Assembly: GCA_037893225.1 (NCBI GenBank) | Contig: JAZGUH010000724.1 | Span: 372,001 to 436,000 of the forward strand | Length of the DNA stretch: 64,000 nt | Reading direction: 5' to 3' | Source of the DNA: Hippasteria phrygiana | Taxonomy: Eukaryota; Echinodermata; Asteroidea; Valvatida; Goniasteridae | Shown: one piece after another, positions 58,273 to 64,000 of the stretch | How the letters are laid out: each line of letters begins with the position of its first letter | How positions within the stretch are numbered: the first letter of the stretch is position 1 | Notes under the pieces: generated by a model | Seen by the model: only the letters and a program-made list of their open reading frames with translations | What the model was told of the DNA's origin: nothing | Databases searched by the model: none | Made by a program: the position numbers and the translations under genes

Positions 58273-60214
58273 AGGGGCTGTGTCGTCACGATCATAGCAG
58301 GCTTGTGGCTGTACACTGAATGCCGAACTGATGAACGCAGATGAACCCAGTAACTGCAAATAATACCCCACGACCGCGCGCTGACCTACAGGGCGCGCGC
58401 GCGCTGACCTACAGGGCTCGCGCGCGGCAGATCAGATTACAATTGCAATGACTGCTGCATGCATGATCCTGTAGTTATGATACATACTGCATGTACAAGT
58501 ATTTTGTATGTGTTTGTGCCACCAAAAATATACAATAGGCCTACAGTCGAACATAGTCCGTGACACCCCACCCGCCAAACGCCAAAATTTACCATGACAG
58601 AACCAAACGAAAATAAGTAAATAAGTAAATCTGTATTTATAATTGTAAAATAAATAATGCACCAGCCCCTTCCTATCCAAAAATAAAGTTGTAGGCCTAT
58701 GTATCGAAATATATTTCGACTAAAATCGGCTGTGTGTGCAATGATGAGAAAAAATCAAAGTAAAACAGCTATACTGATGGCGATATTGAGTCCACGACCT
58801 TGTGTTACATTTGACGGAAGGACTTTGTGGAAAGTTACATCATAAGAGTTATTTAAACACTATCAAATAATAAACACAATAATAACAGTTATTACCAATA
58901 AATAATATACGCCAATGAAATGAGATTTCACCAGTGGCGAGTAAATCCGTGTCGAAAAGTGGGGATGATTATTGAATTTGTCAACGAAGTACTGCATCTT
59001 GAACTTTTTCTCAACGGGGGATACCCTCGCCCCAAACACCGCTTGAAATTTGAAACATCTCTTTGTGTACAATTTCCCCTTTTTAAATTTACGAAACAAA
59101 AAAGAAATACAAATCGGCGGGCCCCTGAACTCCTTTCCCGTGTTTACGCCACTGGCGCACAGATCCCCACATCACTATAATAAAGATGACTACCGAAGAA
59201 ACAAAGAAATACACGCCCCGACAAATATTCAAACAACCCCAATTTTCACCTGTTTTGCACGAATTATTCGCTTATTACTTTTTATGACATGAACAATTCA
59301 CACACCGAGTACATGGATCGGATGTACTGTACATGTAATGTATGTACTGTACATGTTGACTATACATTACATGTAGACTTGATGTGCGGAAATATTGTTT
59401 CACACAGCGAGTTGTTGACAAGTGCCATTGGAATAGCGACCAAGTAAAGTTGTTTCAGCTCCATCTATCAACTGTTTAAAAAAAATGTACTTCTAAGTTT
59501 TTTAATTTAATATTTTTTTGCTGCTAAAGAACTGTTTGCAGCCACTACCCCTCTTTTAGTAGCATGATAATTTTGTTATTGAAGTGACGGGTCAAAATAA
59601 GCCTGAAGCTTTTTATCGACCTAAGTTTACAAGCAAGATACGAACAAGATACATCCAAATGAATGTACACATAATACATAGACCCTTTTACGGATACCCC
59701 GCCTGTGGGATTTTGTGTACAAAGTTTAGCGCGAACTGTCTCACAGCGACAAGACACGTTGCAGTTTTGCTGTGCACATTTACATGGACAAGCACCCCGT
59801 GTGCCGAGTCGTCCTCTCTGGCAATAGTTTCGGCATGTACATGTCATAGGTTCTCCAGCGTAAGGTTCTACTTCTATATCGTCAACCTCCAATTTTATGC
59901 AACTTATGAATGTACATGTGAATGAAATTTTATGAAATAAACAGATGAAATTTGAACGTTTTTTCTAATAATCTTACTCTTAGAGAACTGAGTGCCACGA
60001 TGTGTGCTACTTGTGTACACGTATGTGTATTTCAGTACGCAGACGCTGGACATGCGTGCGTGTTCCAGGGGGTGTAGTTTCCAAAAGCCAATTCTCAGAA
60101 CAGCCATAACAAACGGACGGAGGTTAAAAATAGCACATAACCGAAATGAAGCGCAAGGGGGCGCACTCCAATATTTGATTCGTTAACGCGAGATGGCGCG
60201 ACGACACAGCCCCT
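58273..60214. mobile_element. Nested TTAA-target transposon (Kolobok- or piggyBac-like)
   Basis: Ends are a perfect 15-bp inverted repeat, AGGGGCTGTGTCGTC, abutting TTAA on each side (58269-58272 and 60215-60218). Length 1942 bp. It contains a duplicated CGCGCTGACCTACAGGG segment (58376-58428) and on the minus strand a cysteine-rich frame (about 59892-59545). The TTAA target and AGGGG start recall Kolobok elements; no transposase core is recognisable, so assignment is tentative. Confidence 0.8.
59695..59892 (-). CDS. Cysteine-rich domain fragment inside the nested transposon
   Basis: The minus-strand frame reads EVDDIEVEPYAGEPMTCTC, then RNYCQRGRLGTRGACPCKCA, and ends with a C-x3-C-R-C...C cluster. 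The spacing CTC-x3-C-x11-CPCKC-x4-C-x3-CRC-x8-C suggests a metal-binding fold like the CXC/Tesmin type or the small Cys clusters that accompany some transposases. The open frame has no ATG at its beginning (the first ATG is within EPMTC), so it would be an internal or terminal exon. The dense, regular cysteines make a chance frame less likely, but I cannot name the family. Confidence 0.35.
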
Positions 60215-60562
60215 TTAATACCTCCATGGTCATACCATGGAGGTAGGTCATACTGGGCTACCCCCATATAGTTCGGCTACCCCTATATGTCGGGAACCCC
60301 ATATGATAGTTCTAGGGGTAATACTGGGCTAAGTTTACAACAAGCCCCCGATTTTTTAAATTCTTATTTTAAAATGTTATTTAAGTATTTTTTTTTGAGA
60401 GCCTACCTTTTCTTGGGGTTCGCTGGGTCCTATGAGACACACCTTACGACCGGGCAGAGAGGCGTGTCGAGCCGCAGCCGAACCCCACAGTCCAGCACCC
60501 ACGATACAAATATTGTACGCCATGTTGTCCTTTTATAAAATACGCACAACAAAATGTGCATA

Positions 60563-60919
60563 GTACGGAAGCGTATTTAGGACATGACCAAAACAAAATT
60601 CCCGCTCACTATTTTGCCCGGGCGGATTATTATTTCGCCCGGGCGGATTACTATTTCGCCCGGGCGGATTACTATTTCGCCCGGGCGGATTACTATTTCG
60701 CCCGGGCGGATTAATATTTCGCCCGGGCGGGTTACTGTCGAAATGGTGAAAGTTTGAAGTTGTGAAACCCGTTAGCATATGTTCCGATTAATCCGCCCGG
60801 GCGAAATAATAATCCGCCCAGGCGAAATAATAATCCGCCCGGGCGAAATAATAATCCGCCCGGGCGAAATAGTGGGCGCGAAATTTGTTTTTGGCCGTGT
60901 CCTAAATACGCTTCCGTAC
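60563..60919. mobile_element. TIR element filled with inverted 22-bp tandem repeats
   Basis: GTACGGAAGCGTATTTAGGA at the left is the inverse of TCCTAAATACGCTTCCGTAC at the right. Inside, GCCCGGGCGGATTANTATTTC is repeated six to seven times (60617-60735) at a 22-bp period, then the inverse AATCCGCCCGGGCGAAATAA follows about four times (60789-60872). The whole element is a 357-bp near-palindrome rich in CCCGGG. No coding capacity and no clear target duplication. Confidence 0.88.
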
Positions 60920-61020
60920 AATCGTGTACACGACCTTCAACCTTAGGCCCAAAAAAAAATGTTGGTTGTCCTTTACACCCCTCGACACTTTGTTTTTGTT
61001 TACATTCCCCGGAAGTATAA

Positions 61021-61209
61021 CTACTTCAAACCATACACAATGTAAAACAAACACACAAATGTTGTTAGGCCGATAAACAGTTTAATAATACGTAATACGG
61101 CTGCCTCTTCAGCGATGGCCGCCGGGTCTTCACTCCATCCGAACAACACACACCGTAGCCCTAAGGCTGCCAGTGCTGACACTATCTCCTTGGGCTCAAT
61201 GTCACTCAA
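61021..61209 (-). CDS. Possible last exon of a small membrane protein (uncertain)
   Basis: The minus-strand frame reads SDIEPKEIVSALAALGLRC, a Trp/Glu-rich middle, and a C-terminal hydrophobic segment LRIIKLFIGLTTFVCLFYIVYGLK-like (about 20 hydrophobic residues, broken here as RIIKLFIGLTT and FVCLFYIVYG) before a stop. This looks like a single-pass tail. The frame opens with TTG, not ATG, and an in-frame stop lies about 50 bases upstream, so it could only be translated if spliced to an upstream exon; I see an AG at about 61243 but a poor pyrimidine tract. I do not recognise the protein. The overlapping + frame (next entry) is the competing reading. Confidence 0.25.
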   Translation of the reverse strand: MSDIEPKEIVSALAALGLRCVLFGWSEDPAAIAEEAAVLRIIKLFIGLTTFVCLFYIVYGLK

Positions 61210-61408
61210 TGGACCACTTTTTGGTGGACGCGACCTTTGTGTGTTTCAGCTGTATTTGAGCTGGCTCAACATTCGACCAAAAAACCTCACGAAGTTTCGA
61301 TGTGGTGGCCACACTGCGCATACAATCAAACAAGACTTTTACACCCAGTTTGCAATGAATGCAGAGCGTGAATTAAAGATGCCATCTTGGCTTCCCCTGT
61401 GCAGTTGA
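61115..61408 (+). CDS. Hypothetical 97-codon frame
   Basis: Starts with an ATG in good context (G at -3, G at +4; MAAGSSLHPNNTHRS) and ends at TGA 61406-61408. No domain or transmembrane segment is recognisable. It overlaps the minus-strand frame at 61021-61209; at most one of the two is likely to be real. Confidence 0.2.
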   Translation: MAAGSSLHPNNTHRSPKAASADTISLGSMSLNGPLFGGRDLCVFQLYLSWLNIRPKNLTKFRCGGHTAHTIKQDFYTQFAMNAERELKMPSWLPLCS

Positions 61409-61617
61409 TGCACTTTTTTGTTTGCAGTTGATGCACTTTTTTGTTTGAATATTTATTATTTAATCGTTTGTGTAAAAAAAAAAATTCAAACTAAATATAA
61501 AAATATATAGTGATTAAAGAATATAATTAGAAAAATTTTGAGATTTTATTTTTTCATAAGTTTATTTCTCAAAAGCGATTTTCATAACATTTTAGCCTCG
61601 TGCGTTATACATGTGTA

Positions 61618-61800
61618 CACTGTGGCCACTCCTTGGGATTTTTCCCAAGATCTTGGGAATTTGTGGGAAAAATATGGATTGCACATGCGCAAAGTGCTTA
61701 TTCCGATGCTCTTTGCGCAGTGTTTTCCCATCGCCTTGGGAATTCTTGGGAACTTTACTGGATGAATCTTGGGAATTTGAAGAGTGGCCACGCTGCATTT
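61618..61800. repeat. Imperfect inverted repeat with TTGGGAATT motifs
   Basis: GTGGCCACTCCTTGGGATT (61622) and GAATTTGAAGAGTGGCCAC (61777-61795) form ends; CTTGGGAATT recurs four to five times between. Probably a small MITE. Confidence 0.4.
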
Positions 61801-62082
61801 GTATATTTCTGTACCGCGTGTATTTCCATCGAGATATTTATTGTGCGAAGTCACACACTGATACTAGAATATAAACTTTCAAACTCTGGAGTAAAAGGTA
61901 GGGTCGTGTTTGTGCATTACAAATAACAAAATAAAGATGGAAACGAGATTGGAACGAATCAACCAATCAATCGAATCAATTCGAGTTTTAAGATAAAATA
62001 AAAAATAAAAAAATAGATAGGGGCAGGCGGTCGAGGACAACCAAACAAATTTTTTTTCCGCCTTATCTAGGTAGCACTTTGA

Positions 62083-62224
62083 GCGGTAAGCACTTATCCA
62101 GAACCACCAAAATGACATCGTCGCGCGCATCGGGCCTTGTGCCTATTCAATAAGTCCTTGTCCTTGTGCCTATTCAGTAATACATGACGATGTCATTTTA
62201 TTGGTTCTGGATAAGTGCTTACCA
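62083..62224. mobile_element. Small MITE-like inverted repeat
   Basis: GCGGTAAGCACTTATCCAGA..ACCAAAATGACATCGTC pairs with GACGATGTCATTTTATTGG..TCTGGATAAGTGCTTACC. The centre has a tandem CCTTGTGCCTATTCA pair. No coding frame. Confidence 0.7.
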
Positions 62225-62395
62225 CTTTGAGCACTTTATCAACCTTTGAGCACTGCGCCAACGGATAGAGATAGCCAAGAACGCTAGGAAAGAATTCTAC
62301 GCCAGTCATTTCATGCGGAGAAATTTTGTACGGAAGGAACAGAGTTGGTTTATCAAGTGTTTTGGACGAACAAGGAGATGATACCGAAAGGAAGC

Positions 62396-62473
62396 ATGAA
62401 GTTTGACCTAGTCCTCTATGGAAGTCGCGCTACCGTTGCAGTTCTTTTCTTTCTTGTGACTGCACTCGCACAG
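62396..62473 (+). CDS. Possible first coding exon with signal peptide
   Basis: An ATG with A at -3 opens 26 codons, MKFDLVLYGSRATVAV then LFFLVTALAQ, ending at CAG|GTGGGC, an acceptable donor. The profile (a Lys near the start, a hydrophobic core ATVAVLFFLVTALA, small residues before Gln) is that of a secretory signal peptide, and a first exon ending right after it is common in secreted-protein genes. No second exon is recognisable in the remaining 1.5 kb, which is compatible with a long first intron running off the window. It could also be a chance frame. Confidence 0.35.
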
Positions 62474-63011
62474 GTGGGCAAAATTCACATTAGGCCTCTA
62501 CTTGTCAGTTCGGAATTTCACATTGTGTTTGGTTAAGCCGTAAGAAACTCCATCTGGAAAATTTTCCGTCGCTCAGAAAGCGATTGCGGTCCATGATTTT
62601 TAATAACATTTGCATCAGAAAATGATGACAATAAAGTCGTTCACAATGTGACTGCATCCTACAAAATGAGTCTTAAGGTCATTTTTTTGACTTGTTATTT
62701 TTTTTAAAACTTCGTCAAACAATCCACAACTTGTTAGTTTTTAACTTACAGTGGACAGAGCATACTTGGCTCTCCATTCTAGTATATCACTCAGTTTGAC
62801 AGCCAGATGAATATGGATATTATAGGGTTAAAAGAGATTGACAGTTCCTATTAATTTCCACTGTATAAGTCATGTTTAAGGGCCTGTAACTCAAAAGTAA
62901 CTCTGGCGACTTGTGACTTATTTTGGTGGGTTGGGTCACAAAGAAGTGATTTGCAGATATGTACACCATGGAGTATAATTAACTCATTACGGTGTTTTCG
63001 TTGAAGAATAA

Positions 63012-63112
63012 GAGGTACGAACTCGACATTTCGATCAGTACCGGTATGCTCCGAGCATCAGGAGAATGACGACGGTCAGCGCATACTGACCGAATTCGAA
63101 ACGTCGCGTTAC
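63012..63112. repeat. Penelope-type terminal fragment with hammerhead-like hairpins
   Basis: GAACTCGACATTTCGATCAGT (inverse: ACTGATCGAAATGTCGAGTTC) is followed by ATGCTCCGAGCATCAGGAGA and then GGTCAG-cgcata-CTGACC with CGAAACGTCGCG. The GAAACGTC after a short stem is the conserved half of Penelope-element hammerhead motifs, present here twice in opposite senses, as in decayed terminal repeats of such elements. No reverse-transcriptase frame is nearby. Confidence 0.45.
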
Positions 63113-64000
63113 TAATAGGTCTTCCAAGATCCACAACACTCTTTTTTACAGTAAGTTATACTTATCTGCAAAATGTCTCTCAGTGAGGCTATGGCTCTGA
63201 TAGTGATCATGGTGCATTTGTTCACATACAGGCAAGACACTTTTCTGCAAATGGTTAGTTCAATGAAGAATAAATGAGCATAATGCTGGCGCCTTCGGTC
63301 ATTCATCAAATTCAATACAGAGAAAAATACATGTACATGGGGCTGCGGCGATATTACGTTTAAGGCGATTACCCCTTTTGGTGTTATTTTAAAATGTATA
63401 CATTTTATATGTTTGTATATATTTTCCATAAATACGACTGCGTATAGCTCACATATTCCGCATACGAAAGCATTTTATTTAGGCTACTTGTTTATTTTTT
63501 TTTGGGGGGGGGGGGGGGGGGGCGGCCTTGTTCGTTACGTTAAAAGCTGTACGTGACCCACATTTCTGAGTGCGCGAAGGTCTAGGTCAAAGAGCCGTTG
63601 TAAATTGTAGGGAATTGTACACATTTCGGCTATATCAAATCAAGCATGCAGAATATTGAAAGAAAATTAGGCGTCTTTGTATTATGATTTCCTTCTACAT
63701 TTTACTGCATTTTATTACCCTTATTAAACGCCCTTGCAAGCAGGATGTAGTGGGTTCGAGTCCCACCCGAGTGATTTCTCGGGACAACACAGTTTACAGA
63801 GCGTTTATAAACATACGTAAGTGAGGACTAAAAAACTCGATACTGAATCCCTTGCTTGACGGAATTAGACAAAAAACTGTACGGATCTACTGCCCGTCCT
63901 CTTCAATTAGATTCGTCTTTAATGTTTGTTTTTTGTATGCTTTATTTTAACGGAAAAACCCCACCCTTTTCCATTTTGGGCGCCTACAACACTTCCAAAA
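63113..64000. other. Right-edge stretch, no supportable gene
   Basis: Includes a 19-base poly-G run (63504-63522) and a short tRNA-like T-arm, GTGGGTTCGAGTCCCACCC (63749-63767), without a recognisable 5' half. No coding signal. Confidence 0.45.

Larger units (their letters stand above)
58114..60341. mobile_element. TAG...CTA palindromic MITE split by a nested TTAA element
   Basis: Outer ends TAGCCCAG (58124) and CTGGGCTA (60331) are flanked by a perfect 10-bp direct repeat AGTTTACAAC at 58114-58123 and 60332-60341. Only 58124-58272 and 60215-60331 belong to the outer element (about 266 bp in all); it has arms such as ACCCCTAGAACTAT / ATAGTTCTAGGGGT. The rest is the nested element below, inserted at the TTAA in the outer element's central palindrome (ACCATGGAGG-TTAA-TACCTCCATGGT). 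Confidence 0.9.

Noticed and set aside
60533..60778. 81-codon minus frame with repeated NPPGRN
   Set aside because: It is the translation of the 22-bp CCCGGGCGGATTA repeat, not a protein gene.

Overview
This is a eukaryotic window, most likely from a marine invertebrate deuterostome. Evidence: multi-exon coding with GT..AG introns, no operons, abundant short TACATGTACATGTA-type runs, many poly-G tracts, a GIY-YIG Penelope-like retroelement and a very dense load of small palindromic DNA transposons. An echinoderm, hemichordate or lancelet would all fit; the sequence alone does not settle the species.

The only well-supported host gene lies on the + strand between about 3.6 and 19.8 kb. Three small exons (13245-13370, 14330-14467, 19036-19204) encode an unmistakable RYBP/YAF2 Polycomb-adaptor core: an NZF/RanBP2 zinc finger, a linker and the C-terminal RING1-binding segment. 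Upstream is a single 7.1-kb open exon (3639-10759). Its last bases form a GT splice donor that overlaps its TAG stop, and its phase is exactly the one the zinc-finger exon needs. If spliced so, the gene encodes a 2517-residue protein: a huge basic N-terminus with a repeated MxLRPxxxY-type module and a run of AT-hook-like GRPRKHK repeats, fused to the RYBP core. I consider this the most interesting item in the window. A Penelope-like element with intact target-site duplications, a C-terminal frameshift and hammerhead-like terminal motifs sits in the last intron.

From 23.8 to 37.7 kb is an uninterrupted ~13.9-kb satellite array of ~170-180-bp monomers with higher-order structure; a divergent single monomer lies far away at 50.65 kb. 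From 40.4 to 47.3 kb is a tandem segmental duplication (~3.1-kb spacing) with a 119-bp minisatellite expanded between the two best copies. From 47.4 kb to the end the window is mostly nested and palindromic DNA transposons. These include TTAA-flanked families, TAG...CTA elements with 9-10-bp target duplications, a TTAA element nested inside one of them, pogo-like and hAT-like elements, and elements whose interiors are tandem arrays of their own terminal motif. There are also tRNA-derived repeats, a broken Crypton/DUF3504-like coding fragment and a possible signal-peptide first exon near the right edge.

Apart from the RYBP-like gene, I see no complete host gene. Most short open frames in the right half are chance frames within repeats.
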